64,000 bases of DNA from an uncultured Oscillospiraceae bacterium (GTDB lineage: Bacteria; Bacillota; Clostridia; Oscillospirales; Oscillospiraceae). Below are positions 7,652 to 16,157 of the stretch, one piece after another. The notes under the pieces were generated by a model, which saw only the letters and a list, made by a program, of their open reading frames with translations, had not been told where the DNA came from and did no database searches. The position numbers were made by a program, and so were the translations under genes. Each line of letters begins with the position of its first letter. Positions within the stretch are counted from its first letter, which is position 1. The stretch spans positions 14,771-78,770 of the forward strand of contig CAUBIP010000001.1 of the NCBI GenBank assembly GCA_958436045.1. Reading direction: 5' to 3'.

Positions 7652-8092
7652 ATGGCGCAGCAGCCAAAATACTATCTGGTAGAGGCCACCGCGCTGCCGG
7701 AGATCTTTCTCAAGGTGGCCGAGGCCAAGCGGATGCTCCAGACCGGCGAGGTCTCCACGGTGCACGACGCGGCGAAGATGATGGATATCTCCCGCAGCGC
7801 GTTTTATAAATACCGGGACTCCATCTTCCCCTTTCAAAATATGATGGCAGGCAGGATCATTACGTTCCAGATGATCCTGCGGGATATGCCGGGCCTGCTG
7901 TCGTCGATACTTACCATTTTTGCCCAATGCGGCGCAAATATACTCACCATCAACCAGACGATTCCGACCAACGACTGCGCCAGCGTGACGATCTCCTCCG
8001 AGACGATGGGTCTGCACTGCCCGGTGGAGGAGCTGCTGCGAAAGATCAGCGAGCAGCCCGGCGTCGTCCGGGCGGATATTCTGGCGGGCTAG
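7652..8092 (+). CDS. pheB: ACT domain-containing protein, PheB/UPF0735 family
   Basis: A small putative regulator of amino-acid metabolism, 146 residues, usual length. The N-terminal half is helical with a helix-turn-helix-like segment (TVHDAAKMMDISRSAFYKYRD, about 32-52). The C-terminal half is an ACT domain (about 68-144, RIITFQMILRDMPGLLSSIL, then GANILTINQTIP). ACT domains bind amino acids; family members are named after a gene next to pheA, but a catalytic role is not established. The ribosome site GGAGGGG lies six bases before the ATG. It may control aromatic or other amino-acid genes; this is inference. Confidence 0.85.
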   Translation: MAQQPKYYLVEATALPEIFLKVAEAKRMLQTGEVSTVHDAAKMMDISRSAFYKYRDSIFPFQNMMAGRIITFQMILRDMPGLLSSILTIFAQCGANILTINQTIPTNDCASVTISSETMGLHCPVEELLRKISEQPGVVRADILAG

Positions 8093-8100
8093 CATAATTT

Positions 8101-8133
8101 CCCTCCCTCGTCATAAATGTATGGCAGGGAGGG
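8101..8133 (+). promoter_or_regulatory. Hairpin covering the ribosome site of the next gene
   Basis: CCCTCCCT at 8101-8108 is complementary to AGGGAGGG at 8126-8133, which is the Shine-Dalgarno sequence of the gene starting at 8140. The hairpin could attenuate read-through translation or weakly terminate the pheB transcript (followed by TTGTTT). Confidence 0.45.
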
Positions 8134-8139
8134 TTGTTT

Positions 8140-8625
8140 ATGAAAAAATGGTTTACCGCTGCTGCTGCGGCGACGGTCTGCCTGGGCTGCGCCTGGCATT
8201 TTCTGTATGATTGGTGCCCGCATTTTCTTGTGGGGCTGTTTGCCCCGGTCAATGAGAGCGTCTGGGAACATTTGAAGCTGCTGTTCTGGCCGGTCATCCC
8301 GGCGGCGCTGGCGCTGGGCCGCCGTTGGGGCGAGCGGCGGGTCTGGAGTGCCTTCCTGGCAGCGCTGCTGGCGATGCCGGTAGCGCTGTGCGCGGTCTAT
8401 TATCTTGTTGCGGCAGGCTTTGGGCTGCACGGCCTGGCCCTGGACATCGGGCTTTACGCCGGGACGGTCTGTGCCGGGTTTTGGGCGGCCTTCCGCTGGA
8501 GCAGTGCCCGGCGGCTGGAACGACGGCTGGGGGAACTGCTGATGCTTGCAGGGCTGTATGGCTGCGCGTTGGTTCTTTTCACGCTGGAGGCGCCGCCGCT
8601 GCCGATTTTTATGCCGCCTGCATGA
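8140..8625 (+). CDS. Small polytopic membrane protein (DUF6512-like)
   Basis: 161 residues with four or five hydrophobic segments (about 5-22, 45-62, 70-95, 100-120, 135-152). The segment CAWHFLYDWCPHFLVGLFAPV followed by NESVWEHLKLLFWPV is highly characteristic of an uncharacterised Clostridia membrane family. The conserved His, Glu and Trp near the first loop suggest ligand or metal contact, but no function is known. ATG at 8140 has AGGGAGGG six bases upstream; that ribosome site is part of a hairpin. Same strand as pheB, 47 bases downstream, so possibly co-transcribed. Confidence 0.75.
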   Translation: MKKWFTAAAAATVCLGCAWHFLYDWCPHFLVGLFAPVNESVWEHLKLLFWPVIPAALALGRRWGERRVWSAFLAALLAMPVALCAVYYLVAAGFGLHGLALDIGLYAGTVCAGFWAAFRWSSARRLERRLGELLMLAGLYGCALVLFTLEAPPLPIFMPPA

Positions 8626-8643
8626 AAAAACGGGAAATACCTG

Positions 8644-8672
8644 TTGACAACCGCCCGGCTCCGTGGTATAGT
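8644..8672 (+). promoter_or_regulatory. Promoter of infC-rpmI-rplT
   Basis: TTGACA (8644-8649), exactly 17 bases, TATAGT (8667-8672). It is a near-consensus sigma-A promoter at the tail of the preceding gene, giving a leader of about 145 bases before infC. Confidence 0.85.
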
Positions 8673-8744
8673 AAACAGGCTAAAAGGAAGAAGGAGCAGC
8701 AGCACCTCACCTCCAGTGTCACACGAAGAGGTCAACAAAGCAGT

Positions 8745-8768
8745 CTGGGCCACGGTGCCCGGCTTTTT
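8745..8768 (+). terminator. First attenuator hairpin in the infC leader
   Basis: A six-base-pair GC-rich stem (one G-U pair) with loop CACGGT, followed by CTTTTTG. Confidence 0.55.
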
Positions 8769-8771
8769 GTG

Positions 8772-8801
8772 TGCGGGTGCAGTGTGGCATCCGCATTTTT
8801 T
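8772..8801 (+). terminator. Second attenuator hairpin in the infC leader
   Basis: A nine-base-pair stem with one G-U pair, followed by TTTTTTGTATTTTG, only 16 bases before the infC ribosome site. This is the stronger of the two. Confidence 0.7.
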
Positions 8802-8826
8802 GTATTTTGTTTTGGAGGTGCTTACC

Positions 8827-9342
<516 letters not shown>

Positions 9343-9380
9343 AGACCCCAGAGTTTTTATAATACGGAAGGAGAAACAAC

Positions 9381-9578
9381 ATGCCGAAACTGAAGACGCA
9401 CAGCGGTGCGAAAAAAAGATTTAACCTGACCAAGTCCGGGAAAGTCAAGAGAGCGCACGCTTTCAAGAGCCATATCCTCACGAAGAAAGACACCAAGCGC
9501 GGCCGCCGTCTGAGAAGCACGACTTATGCAGACGTCACCAACCAGGAAGCCATCAAAAAGATGATTCCCTACAAATAA
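9381..9578 (+). CDS. rpmI: 50S ribosomal protein L35
   Basis: 65 residues, full length. It begins [14 protein letters not shown] and has the basic [14 protein letters not shown] segment typical of L35. GGAGAAAC precedes the ATG. Middle gene of the infC-rpmI-rplT operon, 38 bases after infC. Confidence 0.96.
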   Translation: MPKLKTHSGAKKRFNLTKSGKVKRAHAFKSHILTKKDTKRGRRLRSTTYADVTNQEAIKKMIPYK

Positions 9579-9600
9579 GCCGGAATAGGAGGATATTGGA

Positions 9601-9954
9601 ATGGCAAGAGTAAAAGGCGCAATGATGACGCGCAAAAGAAGAAATAAAACCCTGAAGCTGGCGAAGTCCTATTGGGGTTCCAAGAGCACCCACTTTAAAA
9701 TGGCCAAGCAGGCCGTTAAGAAGTCCGGCGTATATGCCTATACGGGCCGTAAGCTGAAGAAGAGAGATTTCCGCCGCCTGTGGATCACGAGAATCTCCGC
9801 CGCTGTTGCACCCTACGGTATCAATTACTCCCGTTTCATGAACGGCCTGAAAAAGGCTGGCGTGGAGATGAACCGGAAGACCCTCTCCGAGATGGCCATC
9901 AACGATGCACCGGCTTTTGCGGCTCTGGTTGAAGTTGCAAAGAAAGCGCTGTAA
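9601..9954 (+). CDS. rplT: 50S ribosomal protein L20
   Basis: 117 residues, full length. It starts [20 protein letters not shown], has the long basic helix and the C-terminal globular part with [14 protein letters not shown]. Needed for early 50S assembly and, in Firmicutes, the repressor of its own operon through the infC leader. An AGGAGG lies eight bases upstream of the ATG. Last gene of the operon before a strong terminator. Confidence 0.96.
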   Translation: MARVKGAMMTRKRRNKTLKLAKSYWGSKSTHFKMAKQAVKKSGVYAYTGRKLKKRDFRRLWITRISAAVAPYGINYSRFMNGLKKAGVEMNRKTLSEMAINDAPAFAALVEVAKKAL

Positions 9955-9965
9955 TTCAATGATTT

Positions 9966-10000
9966 AAGCAGCTGCCGCATCGTTGCGGCGGCTGCTTTTG
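9966..10000 (+). terminator. Terminator of infC-rpmI-rplT
   Basis: AAGCAGCTGCCGC pairs with GCGGCGGCTGCTT over 13 positions with one G-U pair, loop ATCGTT, and TTTTG follows. Confidence 0.85.
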
Positions 10001-10061
10001 TCATGCCTGCCATCCGCGCAGGCGCAGAAAGAGAAGAGAAATAGAAAATAAGGAGAGAAAA

Positions 10062-11396
10062 ATGGACCTGATCTACAATATTAAAGATAAGCCCCGGTTT
10101 GGACAGGTCGTCCTGTTCGCCATTCAGCAGCTGTTGGCGATCATGGCGGCGACGATCGCCGTGCCCGCTGTGATCAACAACGCCTGCGGCACGGAGATGA
10201 CGGCTTCCGCAGCGCTGTTTGGCGCGGGCGTTGGCTCTGTCGTCTATCTGCTCTTTACCAAGAGCAGCAGCCCAGTGTTCCTGGGCTCGTCGTTTGCTTT
10301 TATCGGGCCGATGCTCTCGGCCTTTGCCGGTGCGGTCTCCATGCAGGCGGGCTACGCGGGGCTGATTCTCGGCGCGGCTATGGCGGGTGTCGTCTATGTC
10401 CTGCTTGCCATCATCGTCAAGATCTGGGGCGTGGCGTGGATCAATAAGCTGATGCCGCCGGTCGTCATAGGCCCGACGGTCGCGATCATTGGTCTGTCCC
10501 TGGCAGGCAACGCGGTGGGTGATCTCAACAGCGGCGGTGCGACCGGATCCCCGTTGATCGGCCTGGTCTGCGGTCTGATCGCCCTGGGCGTCACGATGCT
10601 TGTCTCGACCTATGGCAAGAAGATGCTGCAGCTGATCCCCTTTATCATCGGCATCCTGGCCGGGTATCTGGCGGCAACGGTCTTCTATCTGATCGGCAAT
10701 GCCTCGGGGATGGATTCCCTGCTGGTTATTGACTACAGCGCGTTCCAGAACTGCGGCATCTTCGCCGTGCCCGATTTCACCTTCCTGAAGGCTGCCGCTG
10801 GCTGGAAGGAGATCGACGGAACCTACATCCTGACCCTGGTCACAGCGTATGTCCCGGTTGCGTTCGTTGTCTTTGCGGAGCACCTGGCTGATCATAAGAA
10901 CCTCTCTGCCATCATTGGCGTGGACCTGCTGGAAAAGCCCGGCCTGACCCGGACCCTGCTGGGCGATGGCATTGGCTCGGCGGTCGGCGCCCTCTTCGGT
11001 GGCTGCCCGAACACGACCTATGGCGAGTCCATCGCCTGCGTGGCCATCACCCGCAACGCATCGACCGTCAGCATCTGGGGTGCGGCGTTTCTGTGTATCA
11101 TTATTTCATTTGTCAGCCCGCTGATGGCCTTCCTGCAGACGATCCCCGCCTGCGTAATGGGCGGCGTCTGTGTGGCGCTGTATGGGTTTATTTCCGTCTC
11201 TGGCTTTAAAATGCTGCAGGGGGTGGACCTCAATACAAACCAGAATCTCTTCACGGCTTCGGTCATTTTCATCACCGGTGTCGGCGGGATGACGGTCAGC
11301 TTTGGTGCGGTCACCATCCGGACCGTGGCCTGCGCGCTGATCCTTGGTATCCTGGTGAACACGATGCTTTCCCGCAAAGCAAAGGGTGCAGAATAA
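10062..11396 (+). CDS. uraA: Uracil/xanthine permease, NCS2 family
   Basis: A proton-coupled nucleobase importer in the cell membrane, 444 residues, about 12-14 membrane segments. The first helix pair carries QQLLAIMAATIAVPAVI, and the block with LGSSFAFIGPML lines the substrate site. VPVAFVVFAEHLADHKNL supplies the conserved Glu of UraA-type transporters. GGCPNTTYGES is the conserved NCS2 signature. The Glu-His pattern favours uracil over xanthine. AAGGAGAG precedes the ATG. It appears monocistronic. No purine riboswitch or PyrR-type leader is visible upstream. Confidence 0.88.
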   Translation: MDLIYNIKDKPRFGQVVLFAIQQLLAIMAATIAVPAVINNACGTEMTASAALFGAGVGSVVYLLFTKSSSPVFLGSSFAFIGPMLSAFAGAVSMQAGYAGLILGAAMAGVVYVLLAIIVKIWGVAWINKLMPPVVIGPTVAIIGLSLAGNAVGDLNSGGATGSPLIGLVCGLIALGVTMLVSTYGKKMLQLIPFIIGILAGYLAATVFYLIGNASGMDSLLVIDYSAFQNCGIFAVPDFTFLKAAAGWKEIDGTYILTLVTAYVPVAFVVFAEHLADHKNLSAIIGVDLLEKPGLTRTLLGDGIGSAVGALFGGCPNTTYGESIACVAITRNASTVSIWGAAFLCIIISFVSPLMAFLQTIPACVMGGVCVALYGFISVSGFKMLQGVDLNTNQNLFTASVIFITGVGGMTVSFGAVTIRTVACALILGILVNTMLSRKAKGAE

Positions 11397-11414
11397 TAGA
11401 ATAGAGCAAAGAGA

Positions 11415-11450
11415 ACCGGCTGACTGCAATGCAGTCAGCCGGTCGTTTGT
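11415..11450. terminator. Terminator between uraA and the ABC ATPase gene
   Basis: ACCGGCTGACTGC and GCAGTCAGCCGGT form a perfect 13-base-pair stem with loop AAT. The flanking T-rich tail on the plus strand (CGTTTGTATTT) is imperfect. Confidence 0.75.
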
Positions 11451-11467
11451 ATTTAAGAAGGGCTAGG

Positions 11468-12235
11468 TCACCGGGCCGAGGGCTTTTTGCACTCGTCTGT
11501 GATCTCCTGCTTTAGTAGCCGTAGCTGGGGGGACTCCAGGTCCCGGGGGTAGGCCATCCCGGTCAGGTCATATTCCCGGATGCTGCTGTCCGGGTGCATG
11601 ACGATGATCCGCTGCCCCAGCAAAAGCGCTTCCTCCAGCTGATGCGTGACCAGGACAATCGTCCGGGGCATCTTTTCCTGGATCGCCAGCAGCTGCCGCT
11701 GCAGCTCGCCCCGGGTGAGAAAGTCTAGGGAGGCAAAGGGCTCGTCCATCAGCAGCAGCTCTGCCTGGCTTGCCAGGACCCGGGCCAGGCCCAGGCGCTG
11801 CTTCATGCCGGTGGAGAGCTCCATCGGGGTCAGGTCCGCATATTCCTCCAGGCCGACCAAGCGGACGAAGTCCCGGGCCTTTTCATAGCGCTCCTCCGGC
11901 GTTTTGCCGACGCCGCAGGCCATGGCGACGTTGCGCTGCACATTGGTCCAGGTGATGACATACGGGTCTGGGCTCAGCATGGCGCTGTGCCAGCCGGTGG
12001 GCAAGATCAATTCGCCGTCGTCCGGCGTCTCCGTCCCGGCCAGGAGCTTGAGCAGGGTGCTCTTGCCGCAGCCGCTGCGGCCGACGATGACCGTCAGCTG
12101 CCCCACCGGGAATTGCACCGTCAGATCCTGCAGAACCTGACGAGTGCGGCTCTCTCTCGCCTGCCCCGTGAGTACGATCTCCGTGCTGTAGGAGGTATAG
12201 GATTTATTCACATGCCGAAGGGTGATACACGCCAT
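11468..12235 (-). CDS. Orphan ABC transporter ATPase, SsuB/TauB-like
   Basis: 255 residues, ATPase of an importer of the nitrate/sulfonate/taurine class by overall pattern. Walker A GRSGCGKST (52-60), signature STGMKQRLGLAR, Walker B LLLMDEPFASLD and a switch His in LVTHQLEEAL are present. The segment between the first strand and Walker A has an inserted stretch (TEIVLTGQARESRTRQ), and the Q-loop region reads SPDPYVITWTNV without the usual Gln at its canonical place. No permease or binding protein gene is nearby, so its partners are encoded elsewhere or lost. Terminal gene, with its own promoter divergent from the ilv operon. Confidence 0.85.
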   Translation of the reverse strand: MACITLRHVNKSYTSYSTEIVLTGQARESRTRQVLQDLTVQFPVGQLTVIVGRSGCGKSTLLKLLAGTETPDDGELILPTGWHSAMLSPDPYVITWTNVQRNVAMACGVGKTPEERYEKARDFVRLVGLEEYADLTPMELSTGMKQRLGLARVLASQAELLLMDEPFASLDFLTRGELQRQLLAIQEKMPRTIVLVTHQLEEALLLGQRIIVMHPDSSIREYDLTGMAYPRDLESPQLRLLKQEITDECKKPSAR

Positions 12236-12269
12236 GCCATTGCCTCATTTCTGTCAAGATTCGGGGCTT

Positions 12270-12298
12270 ATTGTATCAAATTCGGATGTAAAATACAA
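12270..12298 (-). promoter_or_regulatory. Promoter of the orphan ABC ATPase gene
   Basis: On the minus strand, TTGTAT (12298-12293), 17 bases and TACAAT (12275-12270), 35 bases before the start codon. Confidence 0.6.
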
Positions 12299-12358
12299 CC
12301 CCTGCCCGGCCATCGGGCCATTGCTGGTAAAAAATATTCCAAGAGCGAAAAATTTGAC

Positions 12359-12387
12359 TTGACAATATGGGGACGGTGTGGTAGCAT
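12359..12387 (+). promoter_or_regulatory. Promoter of the ilv-leu operon
   Basis: TTGACA (12359-12364), 17 bases, TAGCAT (12382-12387). The T-box leader starts about seven bases downstream. Confidence 0.75.
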
Positions 12388-12393
12388 GTGATG

Positions 12394-12671
12394 CAGAAAA
12401 TAATTGAGAAATGCGTTGAAGGAATTATGCCTTGGTCGGAATGCTTCAGAGAGCCGGCGGTCGCTGTGAGCCGGTGCCGAAGATCATGTGCAGTCTGCTT
12501 CCTGAGCAGAGCGCCCCAAAGGGAGACCGAGTAGGGTGTTACGGTTGCCCCGTTACAGGCTAGGAGCTTGTTGGAGCTCCGATTTGAGTGATCGTCCGTC
12601 CTTAGGGATGCGATAATCAGGGTGGTACCGCGATTGATTCGTCCCTGAAGCCGTGTGGCTTCAGGGTTTTT
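12394..12671 (+). ncRNA. T-box riboswitch controlling the ilv-leu operon
   Basis: The leader has the Stem I hallmark AGAGAG followed by a GC-rich distal hairpin (CCGGC...GCTGTGA-GCCGG), the CCTGAGC segment closing Stem I, and the T-box sequence AGGGTGGTACCGCG at 12619-12632, then an intrinsic terminator. Uncharged tRNA pairs with the specifier and with the TGGT bulge, stabilising the antiterminator. TGGT matches a tRNA with discriminator A, as in Ile, Leu and Val tRNAs. I could not fix the specifier codon: CTG (12495-12497), GTC (12493-12495) and ATC (12483-12485) are candidates. Confidence 0.92.
12643..12671 (+). terminator. Regulatory terminator of the T-box leader
   Basis: CCCTGAAGCC and GGCTTCAGGG form a perfect ten-base-pair stem, loop GTGT, followed by TTTTTG. 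The antiterminator containing the T-box motif competes with the 5' arm region. Confidence 0.9.
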
Positions 12672-12740
12672 GCTATATATCCCGGCAGCCCGGGCGCTTT
12701 GCCCCTCGCTTGCGCAACGCATAGAAAGGAGAAATGCCGT

Positions 12741-14447
12741 ATGCAGATGACTGGTGCAAAAATTCTTTTGGAATGCCTGCTGGAGCAGGAAGTGGATACG
12801 GTTTTTGGTTACCCCGGCGGTACGATTTTGAATGTCTACGACGAGTTATACAACTATGAGGGGAAGATCAAGCATATTCTGACAGCCCATGAGCAGGGCG
12901 CATCCCACGCGGCGGACGGCTATGCCCGGTCCACCGGCAAGGTCGGCGTGTGCTTCGCAACATCTGGCCCCGGCTGCACGAACCTGACGACGGGGATCGC
13001 CACCGCGTATATGGACAGCTCCCCTACCGTCTTTATCACTTGTAACGTGACGGAAAACCTCATTGGTAAGGATTCCTTCCAGGAGGTCGATATCACCGGG
13101 ATCACGATGCCGATCACCAAATGCAATTTTATGGTGCATTCGGCGGCAGAGATGGCGGATATCGTCCGGGAGGCGTTCGCCGTCGCCCGGGGCGGCCGTC
13201 CGGGTCCGGTTTTGATCGACATTGTAAAAAATGCCACTGCGGAGACGGCGGAATTCACGCCGCTGCCCCGGGAGGAGCACGCGAGCCAGGGTCGCCTGGG
13301 CGCGCTGATCCGCCGGGCCTCCCATGAATTGAAGCTGCCGGAGCCGGACCTTGGCGATGTGCAGATCCTGGTGGATATGATCCGCCAGGCGGAAAAGCCG
13401 CTGCTGATCTGCGGCGGCGGCGTTGTCCGCGGTCGGGCAGACCGGGAGTTTACCGAGTTTGCCGAAAAGATGGACGCGCCGGTCGCCATTACCCTGATGG
13501 GTGCCGGTGGCTTCCGGGGCCGCAATCCGCTGACAACGGGCATGATCGGGATGCACGGGACGCAGGCCTCAAATATCGCCTGCGACAGCTGCGATCTGCT
13601 GATCGCCGTCGGCTGCCGGTTCTCCGACCGGGTCGCGCTGGACCCGAAGAGCTTTGCCAGCCAGGCAAGGATCGTCCAGATCGACATTGACCGGGCAGAG
13701 ATCAACAAAAATGTCCAGACAGACCATCATATCATCGGCGACGCAAAGCGGGTCCTGCAGCTTTTGAACGAGCGGCTGACCCAGCAGCATCACGGCGATT
13801 GGAAGCGCTATGTCTTCTCCTTTAAAACGGAGACGGAGTACGACGAGGCCAGCGATACGCTGACGCCGAAGCAGATCTCCGATGCCATTGCCCGCCTGTG
13901 TCCGATGGATACTGTCGTAGCGACGGACGTCGGGCAGCATCAGATGTGGGTCGCGCAGCATTTCCACTATGACTACCCCGGTCAGCTGCTGACCTCCGGC
14001 GGTTTCGGCACCATGGGCTTCGGCCTGGGCGCCGCCATCGGCGCAAAGGTCGGCAACCCGGAAAAGACCGTTGTCCACATCACCGGCGACGGCAGCTTCC
14101 GGATGAACTGCAATGAGCTGGCGACGGAGCAGTATTATAAGCTGCCAATCATCACCATCATTTATAATAATAAGACGCTGGGCATGGTTCGCCAGTGGCA
14201 GACCTTGATCTACAACGGCCACTACTCCCAGACGACGCTGGACCGCGGTCCGGATTTTGTCAAGCTGGCCGAGGCATACGGCTTGTCTGGCAGGCGGGTG
14301 CAGAATGTCGCAGAACTGGAGCGGGCGCTGACGGAAGCCCTGCACTGCGGCCACGGCTATCTCATCGACTGCGCCATTGAGATGGACGAGATGGTGCGCC
14401 CGATGGTGCCCGGCGGCGGCAGAATCACCAACTTCCTAGTAGACTAA
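12741..14447 (+). CDS. ilvB: Acetolactate synthase large (catalytic) subunit
   Basis: First shared step of valine, leucine and isoleucine synthesis: thiamine diphosphate-dependent condensation of pyruvate with pyruvate or 2-oxobutyrate, 568 residues. Seen: FGYPGGTILNVYDELY, AHEQGASHAADGYARSTG with the catalytic Glu near residue 50, the central FAD/adenine-binding region, and the ThDP-Mg motif starting GDGSF and ending with IIYNN (about 450-480). The start at 12741 follows AAAGGAG; an upstream in-frame start lies in the leader and is not credible. First gene of the operon. Confidence 0.97.
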   Translation: MQMTGAKILLECLLEQEVDTVFGYPGGTILNVYDELYNYEGKIKHILTAHEQGASHAADGYARSTGKVGVCFATSGPGCTNLTTGIATAYMDSSPTVFITCNVTENLIGKDSFQEVDITGITMPITKCNFMVHSAAEMADIVREAFAVARGGRPGPVLIDIVKNATAETAEFTPLPREEHASQGRLGALIRRASHELKLPEPDLGDVQILVDMIRQAEKPLLICGGGVVRGRADREFTEFAEKMDAPVAITLMGAGGFRGRNPLTTGMIGMHGTQASNIACDSCDLLIAVGCRFSDRVALDPKSFASQARIVQIDIDRAEINKNVQTDHHIIGDAKRVLQLLNERLTQQHHGDWKRYVFSFKTETEYDEASDTLTPKQISDAIARLCPMDTVVATDVGQHQMWVAQHFHYDYPGQLLTSGGFGTMGFGLGAAIGAKVGNPEKTVVHITGDGSFRMNCNELATEQYYKLPIITIIYNNKTLGMVRQWQTLIYNGHYSQTTLDRGPDFVKLAEAYGLSGRRVQNVAELERALTEALHCGHGYLIDCAIEMDEMVRPMVPGGGRITNFLVD

Positions 14448-14457
14448 GGAGGCGGCT

Positions 14458-15003
14458 ATGGAGGAAAGACGTTCTTTGTCCGTTCTGGTGGATAATGAAG
14501 CGGGCGTCCTGTCCCAGGTCTCCCGACTGTTCTCCCGGAAGGGCTATAACATTGAGTCGTTGGCGGTGGGGACTACCAGCGACCCCAAGGTATCGCGTAT
14601 TACGATTGAGGTGCTGGCGGACCAGCGCCACGCGGAGCTGCTGTGCAATCAGCTGCGTAAGCTGCTGCCTGTCCATTCGGTTAAGCTGCTGCGGCCGGAT
14701 AATTCCCTGCGCCGGGAGATGATCCTCATGAAGGTCTCCACCCCGGATACTGAGACTTGTAACCGGGTCATGCAGGTGGCAAGCATTTTCCGCGCGTCGA
14801 TCATTGACGTTTCGCCCTCGACGTTGACCATTGCGATGATCGGCGAGGAGAGCAAGGTCGAGGCCATTGTCGGCCTCGTGAAAGAGCTCGGCATCCTGGA
14901 GCTGGTGCGGACCGGTATGGTCGCACTGGAACGGGGTACAGATACAATTTACGAATCCACAAAAGAAAAAGGAGAGTTCGATTATGGCAAAAATGTACTA
15001 TGA
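14458..15003 (+). CDS. ilvN: Acetolactate synthase small (regulatory) subunit
   Basis: Feedback subunit of IlvB, 181 residues, typical of the longer form. The N-terminal ACT domain (about 6-75: [29 protein letters not shown]) binds valine; a second ferredoxin-like domain (about 80-160) ends in [29 protein letters not shown] precedes the ATG. It begins ten bases after ilvB and its 3' end overlaps the ilvC start by 20 bases. Confidence 0.95.
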   Translation: MEERRSLSVLVDNEAGVLSQVSRLFSRKGYNIESLAVGTTSDPKVSRITIEVLADQRHAELLCNQLRKLLPVHSVKLLRPDNSLRREMILMKVSTPDTETCNRVMQVASIFRASIIDVSPSTLTIAMIGEESKVEAIVGLVKELGILELVRTGMVALERGTDTIYESTKEKGEFDYGKNVL

Positions 15004-16003
15004 AAAAGACTGCGACATCAGTAAGTTGGATGGGAAAAAGATCGCCATCATCGGCTACGGCTCCCAGGGGCATGCCCATGCACTGAACCTGCGGGACTCC
15101 GGCTGTGACGTCATCGTTGGCCTGCGTAAGGGCGGCAAGTCCTGGCCGGTCGCGGAGAAGGACGGCTTCCATGTTATGACCGTCGCTGAGGCGGCCCAGG
15201 CTGCCGATATTATCATGATCCTCATCAACGATGAGAACCAGGCGGCAATGTACAAGCAGGATATCGCACCGTACCTGACCGCAGGCAAGGCCATTGCCTT
15301 TGCCCATGGCTTCAATATCCGCTACAAGCAGATCGTTCCCCCGGCAGACGTCGATGTGTTCATGGCTGCGCCCAAGGGCCCCGGCCATACCGTCCGCAGC
15401 CAGTATGTTGCAGGCAAGGGCGTTCCGTGCCTGGTCGCGGTAGAGCAGAATGCCACCGGCAAGTGCTATGATATCGCGCTGGCGTATATTGCCGGCATCG
15501 GCGGTGCGCGTGCGGGCGTTATGGAGACGACGATGCACGACGAGACCGAGACGGACCTGTTCGGCGAACAGACAGTCCTGTGCGGCGGCGTGGTCGATCT
15601 GATGCGCTGCGGCTTTGAGGTCCTGGTCGAGGCGGGCTATGAGCCGGAGAACGCTTACTTTGAGTGCATCCACGAAATGAAGCTGATCGTCGACCTGATT
15701 AACAAGGGCGGCGTCGCGGCGATGAACTATTCCATTTCCGATACGGCGGAATACGGCGAATACGTCTCCGGCCCGCGGGTCCTGCCCCACGAGGAGGTCA
15801 AGGCGAACATGCGCGCTGTGCTGCAGGATATCCAGGATGGCACCTTCGCCAGCAAATGGATCGCCGAAAACAAGAATGGCCGCTGCTTCTTCAACTCCAA
15901 GCGGGATATGCTGGCCAAGCATCCGATGGAGGTTGTCGGTAAGCGCTTGCGTGAGCAGATGCTGTGGAAGAACGACTCCAATCTGGACAACGCTTCCAAC
16001 TAA
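14984..16003 (+). CDS. ilvC: Ketol-acid reductoisomerase, class I
   Basis: NADPH-dependent isomerisation and reduction of acetolactate and acetohydroxybutyrate, 339 residues, the short class I form. The nucleotide fold GYGSQGHA is at 24-31, and the cofactor loop GLRKGGKSW suggests NADPH through the Arg, Lys and Ser. [11 protein letters not shown], the metal-binding DLFGEQ and the [12 protein letters not shown] helix are present. Start chosen for AAAGGAGAG upstream; it overlaps ilvN. The following 154-base gap contains a hairpin. Confidence 0.97.
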   Translation: MAKMYYEKDCDISKLDGKKIAIIGYGSQGHAHALNLRDSGCDVIVGLRKGGKSWPVAEKDGFHVMTVAEAAQAADIIMILINDENQAAMYKQDIAPYLTAGKAIAFAHGFNIRYKQIVPPADVDVFMAAPKGPGHTVRSQYVAGKGVPCLVAVEQNATGKCYDIALAYIAGIGGARAGVMETTMHDETETDLFGEQTVLCGGVVDLMRCGFEVLVEAGYEPENAYFECIHEMKLIVDLINKGGVAAMNYSISDTAEYGEYVSGPRVLPHEEVKANMRAVLQDIQDGTFASKWIAENKNGRCFFNSKRDMLAKHPMEVVGKRLREQMLWKNDSNLDNASN

Positions 16004-16016
16004 TGCTGCACCCCTT

Positions 16017-16045
16017 CCCCGCCCGGCGTGTATCGCCGGGCGGGG
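16017..16045 (+). terminator. Intercistronic hairpin between ilvC and ilvD
   Basis: CCCCGCCCGGCG and CGCCGGGCGGGG form a perfect 12-base-pair stem. No T run follows (GAGAAAATTG), so it may stabilise the upstream message or cause partial termination rather than full stop. Confidence 0.5.
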
Positions 16046-16157
16046 AGAAAATTGCACTTTTTCCCCGGCGCAGCTTGAAAAGACCGGGGGGTTCTTATGA
16101 TGATGCTTTTTTCGGGGGGCCTGCGCTGCCGCACGGTCCCGGGATGGAGGGTTTCCC

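Larger units (their letters stand above)
8679..8826 (+). ncRNA. infC leader RNA, probable L20-responsive attenuator
   Basis: The untranslated leader contains two successive terminator-like hairpins. The first is CTGGGC/GCCCGG at 8745-8762 followed by CTTTTT. The second is TGCGGGTGC/GCATCCGCA at 8772-8795 followed by TTTTTTG. In Firmicutes, ribosomal protein L20, the last gene product of this operon, represses infC-rpmI-rplT by binding such a leader and promoting premature termination. The position and gene order fit that mechanism; L20 contact sites were not traced. Confidence 0.7.

Noticed and set aside
9955..10061. Possible purine riboswitch or PyrR-type attenuator before uraA
   Set aside because: The 107-base gap holds only the rplT terminator and a ribosome site; no riboswitch core or antiterminator pairing was found.
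9825..10895. A 356-codon minus-strand frame opposite rplT and uraA
   Set aside because: Spans a terminator and two conserved genes on the other strand; no credible start signal.
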